Shown: positions 34,271 through 43,830, counted from the first letter of the stretch. The stretch is 64,000 bases of DNA from Yoonia maricola (GCF_002797915.1 NZ_PGTY01000001.1:496001-560000); one strand, 5' to 3'. Made by a program: numbers and translations. Notes: generated from the letters alone by a model not told the origin.

Positions 34271-36865
34271 ATGCCAAAGAAAATGCTAATAGATGCCACA
34301 CACGCGGAAGAAACCCGCGTTGTTGTGGTCGACGGAAACAAAGTCGAAGAATTTGATTTCGAAAGCCAGTTCAAGCGTCAGCTTGCCGGCAACATCTACC
34401 TAGCCAAGGTAACACGTGTAGAACCATCGCTGCAGGCAGCGTTTGTTGACTATGGCGGCAATCGCCATGGGTTCCTGGCTTTTTCGGAAATCCACCCCGA
34501 TTATTATCAAATCCCGGTCGCTGACCGCGAAGCTCTGATCGCCGAAGAAAAAGCCTATGCCGAAAGCCTCAAGGCCGAAGCAGACGCGGAAGACGAACAG
34601 CCAAAACCAAAACGTCGCCGCCGCAGCAAGGCAAAAGCAGCCGAGGTTGCGGGCGATGACGCGGTTGTAACGGCCGAGGTTGAGACGCCTGAGGATGAAA
34701 CCTCTGGCGATATCGCCGGTATGGAAACCATTGATCTTGACGATAGCGAAGAGGGCAGCTCGCCCATGGAGCTGGTCGCTGAGACGCCTGTAGACACGCC
34801 TGCCGCTGGTGAAGATGAAGATGACGAAGATGATCAGCCAAAGGCCGATCCCAAGTCAAAAGACGACACCATCGAAAGTGTCGCAGAAGAAGACGACTCA
34901 GACGATGTGCGCCCTGTGCGCAAGCCGCGCCCCAAGCGGTACAAAATCCAGGAAGTCATCAACGTCCGTCAGATCCTGCTGATCCAAGTGGTGAAAGAGG
35001 AGCGTGGCAACAAAGGTGCTGCGCTGACGACGTACCTGTCATTGGCTGGTCGCTATTGCGTGTTGATGCCAAACACCGCGCGTGGCGGTGGTATCAGCCG
35101 CAAGATCACCAATGCCGCCGACCGCAAAAAACTGAAAGAGATCGCGAACTCCATGACCGTGCCGGAAGGCGCAGGTCTGATCATCCGCACCGCTGGGTCG
35201 CAGCGCACCAAGGCCGAGATCAAGCGCGATTATGAATACCTGCAACGCATGTGGGAACAAATCCGCGAATTGACGCTAAAATCGACGGCCCCGGCCAAAA
35301 TCTACGAAGAAGGTGATCTGATCAAACGCTCGATCCGTGATCTTTACTCTAAAGAAATTGATGAGGTGATCGTCGCAGGCGAGGCGGGCTATCGTACCGC
35401 TAAGGACTTCATGAAAATGATCATGCCGTCCCACGCCAAGAACGTGAAATTCTACACCGAACAACTGCCGCTTTACGCGCGTTATCAGGTCGAGGGTTAT
35501 CTGAACGGGATGTTCAACCCGACGGTGCAGCTGCCATCAGGTGGTTATATCGTGATCGGGATCACCGAGGCGCTGGTGGCGATCGACGTCAACTCTGGCC
35601 GCGCGACGAAAGAAGGTTCGATTGAGCAGACGGCGACGAAGACCAACCTTGAAGCCGCTGATGAAGTGGCACGCCAGTTGCGCTTGCGTGACCTTGCGGG
35701 TCTAATCGTGATCGACTTTATCGATATGGATGAGCGTCGCAATAACGCGGCTGTTGAGAAGCGTTTCAAGGAAAAACTCAAGACAGATCGCGCCCGTATT
35801 CAGGTGGGCCGTATCTCGGGCTTTGGTCTGATGGAAATGTCGCGTCAGCGTCTGCGCCCGGGCATGTTGGAAGCCACGACACAGATGTGTTCGCATTGCC
35901 ATGGCACCGGGCTCTTGCGGTCGGACGACAACGTTTCCTTGTCCATCCTGCGTGCTTTGGAAGAAGAGGGCGTGCGCGGAAGATCGAAAGAGGTGCTGAT
36001 CAAAGCACCGATCACGATTGCCAACTTCCTGATGAACGGCAAGCGCGAGCATATCGCCGATATCGAAGCGCGATACGGCATGTCTGTGCGGATCGAATGC
36101 GACCCGACGCTGGTGTCCCCGGATTATGCGATTGATAAGTTCAAGACGGCGACACGGATGGTCCCTGATGCGGCCCCCGTAGTGACCTCTGCCGTGATGA
36201 TGGACGATGATGAGGATGAAAACGCCGGAATTATCGTTGATGCGAATGAGGCCCCGGCCGAGGCTGCGGAAGGCGAAGAACGGCCTAAACGCAAGCGTCG
36301 TCGCCGTCGTCGTCGTCGTGGTGGCGGTGGCAATGGTGAGAACCAAAATGGGGACAACCAGAACCAAACGGCTGACACGGAAGACGCCAAAACTGATGCG
36401 GAGCCGCAAGAGGCTGCTGTAGAAGTCACTGCTGCGGAGGTGACGGAAGAGGCACCTGCGCCGGAAGAAAAACCAAAGCGCACGCGGACACGTCGTAAGA
36501 AAGCCGAACCTGCAGCTGAGGAGGCAGCCCCTGCTGACGAACAGCTTGCCGAAGAGGTTGCGGAAGAAAAACCTGCGCCGAAAAAGCGGACCCGACGCAA
36601 GAAAGCCGATCCTGTGGAAGACGCACCTGCGGTTCAGGCAGAGGCCGAAGCGCCTGCGCCTGCCGCTGAGGAAAAGCCAAAGCCCAAGCGCCGTAGCCGT
36701 GCCAAGCCCAAGGCGGACGCAGCCAAGGTTGAAGAGGCGGCGGAGGTTGTCGCCGAAGCACCACCCGCTGCATCTGAACCAGCACCCGCGCCGGAACCTA
36801 CAACCGAGGCCGCGCCTGTGGCGGATAAGCCGAAACGCAAAGGCTGGTGGTCGTTGGGCCGCTAG
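34271..36865 (+). CDS. rne: Ribonuclease E
   Basis: The essential endoribonuclease for rRNA/tRNA processing and mRNA decay, scaffold of the degradosome. It starts at ATG 34271 (MPKKMLIDATHAEETRVVVV); 864 aa. The S1 domain (ITYLAKV-like NIYLAKVTRVEPSLQAAFVDYGG) is split by a long acidic insertion at about residues 95-215, as in other alphaproteobacteria. The catalytic DNase-I-like domain has VAIDVNSGRATK and LAGLIVIDFIDM (the two metal-binding Asp). The zinc link is CSHCHGTG. The C-terminal half is low-complexity: an RRRRRRRRGGGG basic block, then Ala/Glu/Lys/Pro repeats, ending KPKRKGWWSLGR. It overlaps the next start by 1 nt. Confidence 0.96.
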   Translation: MPKKMLIDATHAEETRVVVVDGNKVEEFDFESQFKRQLAGNIYLAKVTRVEPSLQAAFVDYGGNRHGFLAFSEIHPDYYQIPVADREALIAEEKAYAESLKAEADAEDEQPKPKRRRRSKAKAAEVAGDDAVVTAEVETPEDETSGDIAGMETIDLDDSEEGSSPMELVAETPVDTPAAGEDEDDEDDQPKADPKSKDDTIESVAEEDDSDDVRPVRKPRPKRYKIQEVINVRQILLIQVVKEERGNKGAALTTYLSLAGRYCVLMPNTARGGGISRKITNAADRKKLKEIANSMTVPEGAGLIIRTAGSQRTKAEIKRDYEYLQRMWEQIRELTLKSTAPAKIYEEGDLIKRSIRDLYSKEIDEVIVAGEAGYRTAKDFMKMIMPSHAKNVKFYTEQLPLYARYQVEGYLNGMFNPTVQLPSGGYIVIGITEALVAIDVNSGRATKEGSIEQTATKTNLEAADEVARQLRLRDLAGLIVIDFIDMDERRNNAAVEKRFKEKLKTDRARIQVGRISGFGLMEMSRQRLRPGMLEATTQMCSHCHGTGLLRSDDNVSLSILRALEEEGVRGRSKEVLIKAPITIANFLMNGKREHIADIEARYGMSVRIECDPTLVSPDYAIDKFKTATRMVPDAAPVVTSAVMMDDDEDENAGIIVDANEAPAEAAEGEERPKRKRRRRRRRRGGGGNGENQNGDNQNQTADTEDAKTDAEPQEAAVEVTAAEVTEEAPAPEEKPKRTRTRRKKAEPAAEEAAPADEQLAEEVAEEKPAPKKRTRRKKADPVEDAPAVQAEAEAPAPAAEEKPKPKRRSRAKPKADAAKVEEAAEVVAEAPPAASEPAPAPEPTTEAAPVADKPKRKGWWSLGR

Positions 36866-37833
36866 TGGCGGGTTGCGTTGTTATTACCGGGGGCTGCGGC
36901 TTTCTTGGCGCGGCCCTCGCCAAACGCATCGCAGAAAATGGTGTGAGCCTGCCGGATGGTCGGTTTTTGGATGCGCCGGAAATCCACCTTTGGGATCGGC
37001 CAAACACATTCGTGCCGGCGCTGCCAAATACCAGCTTTCACGCCATCGATATCGCCGACAGATCGGCTGTGCTTACCGCGATGCCGGATGATACCGTGCT
37101 GATCTACCATCTTGCTGCTATCGTCAGCGGGCAGGCCGAGGCGGGTTATGACCTTGGTATGCAGGTGAACCTTGGCGGTACAAACGCGATCCTTGAGGCG
37201 GCAAAAACTGTGGTGCCGGGCGTGCCCGTCATCGGTACATCGTCTTTAGCAGTTTATGGTTGTGACGCTACAGAACCGCTGACCGAAGCCACAGAAATCC
37301 AACCGCAAAACACCTATGGTGTGACCAAGGCGATGGCCGAATTGGTGATGGCAGATTATCGCAGGCGCGGCTGGGTCGATGCCAGAACGTTGCGCTTGCC
37401 CACAGTGACAGTACGCCCGGGCAAACCAAATGCTGCCGCATCTTCCTTTGCGTCCGCGATTATTCGTGAGCCGTTGCGCGGTATGCCTGCGATTTGTCCT
37501 GTTGATCCTGACATGGCGCTTTGGGTCGCCTCGCCTGATGCAGCAGTCGCGGCCTTATGCCATGCACAATCTGTCGCAAAAGATGATTGGCCGATGTTTG
37601 GTGCCGTCAACGTGCCGGGTCTGCGTGTTCAGGTCGCAGACATGATCGCCGCATTGCGCGCGCGGGCAGGCGATAGCACGGCTGACCTGATCGAGATGAA
37701 GCCCGATCAACGGATTATCGATATCGTTGGTACTTGGCCCACGCTATTTGATACAAGCCTTGCCAAATCGCTCGGCTTTCGCGGTGACATGGGGCTGGAT
37801 ATGATCCTCGATCAGGCCTTTTTAATGAAGTAA
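36865..37833 (+). CDS. NAD-dependent epimerase/dehydrogenase, DenD-like
   Basis: A 322-residue extended SDR resembling D-erythronate dehydrogenase (DenD). Seen: N-terminal Rossmann VVITGGCGFLGAALAKRI, LIYHLAAIVSGQAEAGYDLGMQVNLGGT, active-site region VIGTSSLAVYG, NTYGVTKAMAELVMADY (Tyr-x3-Lys) and RLPTVTVRPGKPNAAASSF, the last typical of the DenD group. The start is probably GTG 36865, sharing a base with the rne stop; GTG 36847 is an alternative. Its 3' end overlaps tusA on the other strand by 22 nt. The substrate is unproven: no other tetronate-catabolism genes are nearby. Confidence 0.78.
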   Translation: MAGCVVITGGCGFLGAALAKRIAENGVSLPDGRFLDAPEIHLWDRPNTFVPALPNTSFHAIDIADRSAVLTAMPDDTVLIYHLAAIVSGQAEAGYDLGMQVNLGGTNAILEAAKTVVPGVPVIGTSSLAVYGCDATEPLTEATEIQPQNTYGVTKAMAELVMADYRRRGWVDARTLRLPTVTVRPGKPNAAASSFASAIIREPLRGMPAICPVDPDMALWVASPDAAVAALCHAQSVAKDDWPMFGAVNVPGLRVQVADMIAALRARAGDSTADLIEMKPDQRIIDIVGTWPTLFDTSLAKSLGFRGDMGLDMILDQAFLMK

Positions 37834-38039
37834 AGCTGGCCATCGGACGCCTCTTGCGTTCCGATCAATTCATGCCCGGCTTCCGCGCAAAAATGCGGCA
37901 CGTCAACCACCGCCGCAGGATCATCCGCCAGCATGCGCAAAACCTGACCAGAGGTCAGTGCCTGCAAACGTTTGCGCGCTTTGAGAACGGGCAGGGGGCA
38001 TAGCAGCCCTTTGGCATCAAGATCAGCGTCATAGGTCAT
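37812..38039 (-). CDS. TusA-family sulfurtransferase
   Basis: 75 aa, complete TusA/YeeD-type sulfur carrier: DLDAKGLLCPLPVLKARKRL with the conserved Cys14-Pro-x-Pro persulfide site, then LRMLADDPAAVVDVPHFCAEAGHELI. It passes sulfur from cysteine desulfurases to tRNA thiolation or molybdenum-cofactor pathways; the exact route here is unknown. It is convergent with the DenD-like gene and overlaps its end. It is divergent from ccdA. Confidence 0.9.
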   Translation of the reverse strand: MTYDADLDAKGLLCPLPVLKARKRLQALTSGQVLRMLADDPAAVVDVPHFCAEAGHELIGTQEASDGQLYFIKKA

Positions 38040-38145
38040 GCGATGGACCTAGGTGCGATGTTACATTTTGTCCACCAAGTTGTGACATCATGGCCCGTGA
38101 CCTATGGCCGTGGCTGCCATAGGAAGGGTGCAAAGGACAACCTGA

Positions 38146-38901
38146 ATGCTTGATACAGCCCTGATCTTTGATGCAGCACTTCTGCCCGCAATGCTGATTG
38201 CGATGCTGGCCGGTATTCTGTCGTTTCTAAGCCCCTGTGTATTGCCTGTCGTCCCGCCTTATCTTGCCTATATGGGCGGTGTGTCAGTCAGTGAGATGGA
38301 AGAAACCAAGACCGCGCGCAAACGCGTGTTTGTCTCTGCCGTGTTCTTTGTCCTTGGCCTATCCACAATCTTTCTGCTTCTTGGACTGGCGTTTTCCACA
38401 ATGGGGCGGATGATGTTGCAGGTGCAGGATTGGTTCATTGTCGTGGCGGGTGGGCTGATCATGATCCTTGGCGCGCATTTTGTCGGAGTGTTCCGTATTG
38501 GCTTTCTGGACCGCGAGTTGCGCGTTGATGCTGGCGATAAGGGTGGATCGGCCTTTGGCGCCTATCTTCTGGGGCTGGCGTTCGCTTTTGGCTGGACGCC
38601 CTGCCTTGGCCCAATTCTTGGCGCGATCCTGAGCCTTGCAGCGTCAGAGGCCAATGTGTCGCGCGGTACGGTTCTGCTCGCGGTCTACGCCTTGGGTCTT
38701 GGTATCCCATTCTTGTTGGTTGCCGCCTTTTTCCCGCGCTTGAAAGGCGTGATGGGATGGATGAAGCGCCATATGGATCGGATCGAAAAAGTGTCGGGCC
38801 TGCTTTTGTGGACTGTTGGCCTGATGATGATGACTGGTCAATTTGCCGCATTCAGTTATTGGTTGCTTGAGCGCTTTCCAGCGCTGGCCTTAATCGGTTA
38901 A
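38146..38901 (+). CDS. ccdA: Cytochrome c biogenesis protein CcdA
   Basis: A 251-residue six-helix membrane protein of the CcdA/DsbD family that moves reducing equivalents from cytoplasmic thioredoxin to periplasmic thiol proteins for cytochrome c assembly. The paired redox cysteines are in LSFLSPCVLPVVPPYLAYMGG (TM1) and FGWTPCLGPILGAILSLA (TM4). The start ATG 38146 follows AAAGGACAACCTGA. The following gene begins 32 nt later on the same strand and may be cotranscribed. Confidence 0.92.
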   Translation: MLDTALIFDAALLPAMLIAMLAGILSFLSPCVLPVVPPYLAYMGGVSVSEMEETKTARKRVFVSAVFFVLGLSTIFLLLGLAFSTMGRMMLQVQDWFIVVAGGLIMILGAHFVGVFRIGFLDRELRVDAGDKGGSAFGAYLLGLAFAFGWTPCLGPILGAILSLAASEANVSRGTVLLAVYALGLGIPFLLVAAFFPRLKGVMGWMKRHMDRIEKVSGLLLWTVGLMMMTGQFAAFSYWLLERFPALALIG

Positions 38902-38933
38902 CGTGACGCCCAAAGCATTCGCAAGGGGCAGTA

Positions 38934-40208
38934 ATGAGCGTGCAGTCAAGGCCGGTCAGTAAACGGCGTGTATTCCATATTCCAGGCTATGACCCCATGC
39001 CGCCGCGCCGCTATCGTGAGCTTTACCGCAGCGAAGGGGCGGCACAGGCTGATATCAGTGGGTACGAGATCGGGGTGAAGGCCGATACATCTGACGATAC
39101 CTTTCGCTGGACCGTTGGGGCCCGGATTGATGGGCAATCTGTGCTGTCGCAGGTTGATGTGCTGGTCTGGGCCGATATCGTGCGCGAGAGTATGGCGCAA
39201 TCGATCCCGGCAACGTATTGGCAGTTGGCGCAAACGGCATGGATCTACATCAGCACCGGCACGTTTCGCCGCCTCATGTGGATGCGCAAAGGACCAGTGA
39301 TTGCAGCACTTTATCCGATTGTCATGCTGCTGGGGCAGTTGATTGCCGCACTTATTGCCGGTTCGCTGATTGGTGGTTGGGCGCAGAACTTGATCCTTGG
39401 TGCGCTGGCGCTGATCGGTGTAACCGAAGGGGGCTTTTTTAATGCCGTCGATTGGGTCGCCTGGATGATCGGCTGGGCGCTTTTTGTCGGCATCGTGGTG
39501 GTTCTTCTGCGTTGGTTCAAGGCGCGGGATAACAAGCTGTTTGCCTATTATCTGATGCATGACTACGCGTTTTCGGCAAAATTGCGAGGCGAGACGCCGC
39601 CGCAACTGCAAGAACGCATGAAAGCCTTTGAGGCCATCATCTCTGAGGCGCTGGCGATGGACGGTGACGAGGTTCTGATCGTCGGTCATTCCTCTGGCGC
39701 GCATCTGGCGGTGTCTATCATTGCTGATCTTGTTCGGGCCGGACATGTGCGGCCCGACGGGCCAAAGCTTGCGTTTCTGTCATTGGGGCAGGTCGTACCG
39801 ATGGTGTCTTTCCTGCCGCGTGCGCGGCAGTTGCGCAGTGATCTGGCCTATCTGTCGACCTGCGACCAGATCACCTGGGTCGATGTATCCGCACCGGGCG
39901 ATGGCTGCTGCTTTGCGCTTTGTGATCCTGTGACCGTGACGGGTGTTGCGCCAGAGGGTAAGCGCTGGCCCTTGGTCATCTCGGCGGCCTTCACGCAGAG
40001 CCTGTCGTCTGCACGGTGGAATGCCCTGCGGTGGCGCTTCTTCAGACTGCATTTTCAGTATCTTTGTGCTTTTGATCAGCCTAAAGACTATGATTATTTC
40101 CAGATCACGGCTGGCCCTGTGTTGTTGGCTGATCGCTATGCGGGACGTCAACCTTCGGGGTCGCGCATTCATGTGCCAGTGTCGAAATATACGTCGCTGA
40201 TGCCATGA
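38934..40208 (+). CDS. Membrane alpha/beta-hydrolase-like protein of unknown function
   Basis: 424 aa. The N-terminal ~110 residues are soluble and begin HIPGYDPMPPRRYRELYRSE. They are followed by three hydrophobic segments (about 120-145, 150-165, 172-198), then a C-terminal domain with an alpha/beta-hydrolase nucleophile elbow IVGHSSGAHLAV (Ser253 in GxSxG). A plausible acid and histidine follow but cannot be placed by eye. No family name comes to mind. An AAGGGG ribosome-binding site precedes ATG 38934. The stop overlaps the cytochrome P450 start (ATGA), so the two are coupled and probably act on the same hydrophobic substrate (inference). Confidence 0.65.
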   Translation: MSVQSRPVSKRRVFHIPGYDPMPPRRYRELYRSEGAAQADISGYEIGVKADTSDDTFRWTVGARIDGQSVLSQVDVLVWADIVRESMAQSIPATYWQLAQTAWIYISTGTFRRLMWMRKGPVIAALYPIVMLLGQLIAALIAGSLIGGWAQNLILGALALIGVTEGGFFNAVDWVAWMIGWALFVGIVVVLLRWFKARDNKLFAYYLMHDYAFSAKLRGETPPQLQERMKAFEAIISEALAMDGDEVLIVGHSSGAHLAVSIIADLVRAGHVRPDGPKLAFLSLGQVVPMVSFLPRARQLRSDLAYLSTCDQITWVDVSAPGDGCCFALCDPVTVTGVAPEGKRWPLVISAAFTQSLSSARWNALRWRFFRLHFQYLCAFDQPKDYDYFQITAGPVLLADRYAGRQPSGSRIHVPVSKYTSLMP

Positions 40209-41560
40209 CGGCGAGACCACCGAAACCGGCGTCACGGCCTGAAAACGTGTCACTGTGGCAATACATGCGCCTGTTTCGCAAAGATATTCTGTCGGCCCAG
40301 CCCGCCAAGCTTTATCGCGCGTGGATGGCCGAGTTCCGCACGCCGTTCTTTCGCAGCTATCTGGTGAATGATCCCGCCCTGATCAAACAGGTTCTGACTG
40401 AAACGCCGGACGTTTTCCCCAAATCGGGTCGCATTGCTGCGGGGCTGCGCCCCTTGCTAGGCAACAGTGTTTTTCTGACCAATGGGGAGGTCTGGAAACG
40501 ACAGCGCCGGATCATTGATCCGGCCTTTGCCGGTGGGCGGTTGCGCGATACCTATGCGGGCATCTGTGCTGCGGGTGATGCTGGCGTGGCCCGGTTGGCC
40601 AAGAATGCTGACGGCACCCCGCAAGAAATTGAAGCGATCACAAGCCATATTGCGGCGGACGTGATCTTTCGCACTCTGTTTTCGATCCCGATTGAAGATA
40701 AGGTGGCGCAAGAGGTGTTTGAGGCATTCCGCGCTTATCAACGCAGCCAGCCGATCTTGAACCTTGCTGCCTTTGTGCGCGGACCGGCATGGATGCCGCG
40801 ATTTTTTAGGTCAGATACCCGTGCGACGGCGCAGAAAATTCGCAAACTGATCACGCAATTGACGCAAAAGCGTTTAGATCTGATCGCGGCAGGTGATGCG
40901 CCCGACGATCTTGCCACCAAGATACTGACGACCAAAGACCCCGTGACAGGCGAAACCTTCACGCTTGATGAAATGGTTGATCAGGTCGCGATTTTCTTTC
41001 TGGCGGGCCATGAAACCAGCGCCTCTGCGTTGGCTTGGGCGCTTTACCTGTTGGCGACCCACCCCCAATGGCACAGCGCTGTTGCGCAAGAGGCGGCATC
41101 GTTTAGCGGCGCATTTGCTGAACTGTCCGATCTGAAACACACACGCGATGTGTTTCGCGAAACGCTGCGCCTTTACCCGCCCGTGCCTATGATGGTGCGC
41201 GAGGCGACAGAGGCACAGACGTTTCGGGGGCGGGATGTTGCACCTGGGGCGCAGGTTGTCTTGTCGCCCTGGCATCTGCATCGACACACCCGCCTGTGGG
41301 ACAATCCCGATGGGTTTGATCCGGGGCGGTGGGCCACGGAGAATGGCAAGAGTTGCGCGCGCGATGCTTATCTGCCGTTCTCGGCCGGACCGCGGATTTG
41401 CACAGGTGCAGGCTTTGCCCAGATTGAGGGCGTGGTTCTGCTGGCGCGATTGCTTACCACTTTCATTTTTGAACCGGTTGAGGGGCGCGAACCGGTTCCC
41501 GTGGCGCATCTGACCGTACGCGCAAAAGACGGAATTTGGCTGCGAATCCGACCCCGCTGA
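40205..41560 (+). CDS. Cytochrome P450
   Basis: 451 aa, a soluble bacterial P450 monooxygenase. Seen: C helix WKRQRRIIDPAF, I-helix oxygen-binding FLAGHETSASALAWAL, K-helix ExxR in FRETLRLYPPVPMMVREA, the PERF-like FDPGRWATE and the heme-ligand loop LPFSAGPRICTGAGFA with Cys399. The overall pattern resembles fatty-acid or terpene hydroxylating P450s of the CYP102/CYP4-like type rather than camphor-type; the substrate is unknown. No ferredoxin or ferredoxin reductase gene is adjacent, so redox partners must come from elsewhere. Translation is coupled to the upstream membrane hydrolase. Confidence 0.93.
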   Translation: MTARPPKPASRPENVSLWQYMRLFRKDILSAQPAKLYRAWMAEFRTPFFRSYLVNDPALIKQVLTETPDVFPKSGRIAAGLRPLLGNSVFLTNGEVWKRQRRIIDPAFAGGRLRDTYAGICAAGDAGVARLAKNADGTPQEIEAITSHIAADVIFRTLFSIPIEDKVAQEVFEAFRAYQRSQPILNLAAFVRGPAWMPRFFRSDTRATAQKIRKLITQLTQKRLDLIAAGDAPDDLATKILTTKDPVTGETFTLDEMVDQVAIFFLAGHETSASALAWALYLLATHPQWHSAVAQEAASFSGAFAELSDLKHTRDVFRETLRLYPPVPMMVREATEAQTFRGRDVAPGAQVVLSPWHLHRHTRLWDNPDGFDPGRWATENGKSCARDAYLPFSAGPRICTGAGFAQIEGVVLLARLLTTFIFEPVEGREPVPVAHLTVRAKDGIWLRIRPR

Positions 41561-41805
41561 TCTGATTCTGTTTCGAAAATGCGTACAGAATGGGCATTTG
41601 TCGCCAAAATGGCTGTGCTTGGAAACGCAAATGTGGCCATTATGTTCTGGCGTTTTCCCGCTCAATTGCGTGAAATCCTTTAAAAACAGAAAGTTAAGTG
41701 GTGTATGTAACGTTTAACGAAAAATGGCAGAATTGCATGGTTGCCTGATTTGTGTCATACCAATATTAACAACTTAAGTTGGCCCCCAGATGGAGACCGC
41801 AGTTA

Positions 41806-42048
41806 ATGACAATTTCACTTCCAGGTTCCTCGAAGAAGGGTCTGACCGGACTTTTCAAGCGTAAGGCAGACCAGAAATCAGCATCCCCCACAGCCAAAAG
41901 GCAATTGGGCGGTAATGACATCGCGAAGTTGTTTGACAAGAAGGCGCGTACGGCCAAAGCGGTGAAGCCAGCCAAGCTTAGCGATACCGAGATCAACGCA
42001 AGTGAACAGCTGTCAAATTTACGTGGTGCACTTTACTCTGACAAGTGA
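41806..42048 (+). CDS. Small basic protein of unknown function
   Basis: 80 aa, Lys/Ala/Ser-rich and mostly polar: GLTGLFKRKADQKSA, LGGNDIAKLFDKKARTAKAVK, SEQLSNLRGALYSDK. No family recognised. ATG 41806 has a GGAG about 10 nt upstream; an in-frame TTG at 41779 is less likely. The 245 nt before it hold an AT-rich promoter-like stretch but no gene. Its 3' end overlaps the convergent RHH gene by 16 nt. The length, ribosome-binding site and absence of a competing frame support it moderately. Confidence 0.5.
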   Translation: MTISLPGSSKKGLTGLFKRKADQKSASPTAKRQLGGNDIAKLFDKKARTAKAVKPAKLSDTEINASEQLSNLRGALYSDK

Positions 42049-42266
42049 TCGCCGCGCAGCGCACGTTCAAGCACAAAGATACGTATCGCAGAAGCAAGCC
42101 CGAGATCACCTCGGGCTTCATCTATTTTAGCAGCAAGCCCATTGATCGTTTCGCCATCTGCCGTTGCGCAATCGCGGAACGCGTCCCAAAAAATATCTTC
42201 CAGCGACACACTGGTACGGTGCCCGCGCAAAGTGAGTGATCTTTTGACGGGGCGACGGTGTGCCAT
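42033..42266 (-). CDS. Ribbon-helix-helix domain protein
   Basis: 77 aa. It carries the arylsulfotransferase-associated RHH_4-type ribbon-helix-helix: KRSLTLRGHRTSVSLEDIFWDAF, TINGLAAKIDEARGDLGLASAIRIFVLERAL. It is presumably a DNA-binding dimer; the target is unknown. Its ATG overlaps the stop of the upstream DUF4169 gene (ATGA). It is the last member of the fumC-DUF4169-RHH operon; the coupling suggests a regulatory role tied to fumarase expression or simply conserved colocation. Confidence 0.85.
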   Translation of the reverse strand: MAHRRPVKRSLTLRGHRTSVSLEDIFWDAFRDCATADGETINGLAAKIDEARGDLGLASAIRIFVLERALRGDHLSE

Positions 42267-42442
42267 CAGTCGTCTTCGAACTTGAGCTGCGCAAGCCGAT
42301 CACTGGCTTGTTTATCTCGCGCCGCATCAAGCACCTTTTCAGCTTTGGTGCGGCCAAAGCGGACGGCATTCGCATCCGCCTTGGCTTTCGCATCGGCCCT
42401 TGTTCTGGCTTTGCGCGCTTGGTTCAGGTTAGCCGGCTTCAT
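42266..42442 (-). CDS. DUF4169 family small protein
   Basis: A 58-residue gene short enough to be missed. It starts at ATG 42442 ([20 protein letters not shown]), continues [20 protein letters not shown] and ends LAQLKFEDD. The N-x-L-RKA(R)K and FGRTKAEK features match DUF4169, a short charged helical family found next to fumC in Rhodobacterales. It overlaps the fumC stop upstream and the RHH start downstream by 4 nt each, so all three are translationally coupled. The function is unknown. Confidence 0.85.
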   Translation of the reverse strand: MKPANLNQARKARTRADAKAKADANAVRFGRTKAEKVLDAARDKQASDRLAQLKFEDD

Positions 42443-43830
42443 TTGGGGCCGATCATCTCCTCTGGGCGTACGACCTTGTCAAAAGTCGCCTCATCCACAA
42501 AGCCCAGCTTGATCGCCTCTTCTTTCAGTGTTGTGCCATTTTTATGCGCTGTCTTGGCCACGGTCGTGGCGTTGTCATAACCGATGGTGGGGGCGAGGGC
42601 TGTGACGAGCATCAGTGATTCCCGCATCAGCTTTTCGATCCGGGTCTCATCGGCCTTAATACCAAGCACGCAGTTATCTGTGAATGTCACAGAGGCATCA
42701 CCCAAAAGCTGCATAGATTGCAACACGTTATAGGCCATCATTGGCTTCATTACGTTCAGTTCAAAATGCCCCTGCGAACCGGCGAAACCGACTGCCGCAT
42801 CATTGCCCATCACATGGGCACAGACCTGCGTGAGCGCTTCAACCTGTGTTGGGTTCACCTTGCCTGGCATTATCGAGGAACCGGGTTCGTTTTCCGGCAA
42901 CATCAACTCGCCCAGACCACAACGCGGGCCAGAACCCAGCATGCGGATGTCTGCCGCGATCTTGTAAAGGCTGGCAGCGACGGTCTTCAACGCGCCGGAC
43001 ATTTCGACTAATGCGTCATGGGCTGCGAGTGCTTCGAACTTGTTCGGGGCAGTCACGAAAGGCAGACCGGTGATCTGCGCCATATTGGCCGCAACAGTTT
43101 CGCCCCAGCCTTGAGGTGTATTCAGCCCGGTGCCAACCGCTGTGCCGCCCTGAGCCAGTTCATAAATGGCGGGTAGGGCGGCTTTGATGCGGCGGATCCC
43201 CATAGCAACCTGATGGGTATAGCCAGAGAATTCCTGTCCCAAGGTCAGCGGTGTCGCATCCATTGTATGGGTACGGCCAATCTTGATGATGTCGTTAAAC
43301 TCTGCCTGCTTTTGCTCAAGGGCGGCATGCAGTTTTGCCAAGCCGGGCAGCAGGACGTCATGCGCGGTCATTGCAACCGCGATATGCATCGCGGTGGGGA
43401 AGGTGTCGTTCGAGGACTGCCCCATGTTGCAGTGATCATTCGGATGCACCGGGTCTTTTGACCCGATCGTGCCACCCAGCATCTCAATTGCGCGGTTCGA
43501 GATGACCTCGTTGGCGTTCATGTTCGATTGCGTGCCAGACCCAGTCTGCCAGACAACAAGCGGAAAGTGATCATCAAGCTTGCCCGCAACCACCTCTGCG
43601 GCGGCGGCAATAATCGCGTCAGCGCGATCGGCGTCCAGTTTGCCGCGCTCTTTGTTGGCCATTGCACAGGCTTGTTTGATCACGCCCAACCCGCGCACGA
43701 TCGCGACGGGTTGTTTTTCCCACCCGATGGGGAAATTCATGATCGACCGCTGGGTTTGGGCACCCCAGTACCGGTCGCTGGGGACCTCCAATGGGCCAAA
43801 GCTGTCGGTTTCTGTGCGTGTATCAGTCAT
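42439..43830 (-). CDS. fumC: Class II fumarate hydratase
   Basis: 463 aa, the oxygen-stable fumarase of the TCA cycle that hydrates fumarate to malate. Seen: N-terminal [24 protein letters not shown], the B-site region [13 protein letters not shown], the catalytic-histidine region [20 protein letters not shown] and the signature [17 protein letters not shown]. The start ATG 43830 is preceded by GGGGATC. Its stop overlaps the DUF4169 start. The unknown gene ending at 43899 and sspB lie upstream on the same strand. Confidence 0.97.
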   Translation of the reverse strand: MTDTRTETDSFGPLEVPSDRYWGAQTQRSIMNFPIGWEKQPVAIVRGLGVIKQACAMANKERGKLDADRADAIIAAAAEVVAGKLDDHFPLVVWQTGSGTQSNMNANEVISNRAIEMLGGTIGSKDPVHPNDHCNMGQSSNDTFPTAMHIAVAMTAHDVLLPGLAKLHAALEQKQAEFNDIIKIGRTHTMDATPLTLGQEFSGYTHQVAMGIRRIKAALPAIYELAQGGTAVGTGLNTPQGWGETVAANMAQITGLPFVTAPNKFEALAAHDALVEMSGALKTVAASLYKIAADIRMLGSGPRCGLGELMLPENEPGSSIMPGKVNPTQVEALTQVCAHVMGNDAAVGFAGSQGHFELNVMKPMMAYNVLQSMQLLGDASVTFTDNCVLGIKADETRIEKLMRESLMLVTALAPTIGYDNATTVAKTAHKNGTTLKEEAIKLGFVDEATFDKVVRPEEMIGPK

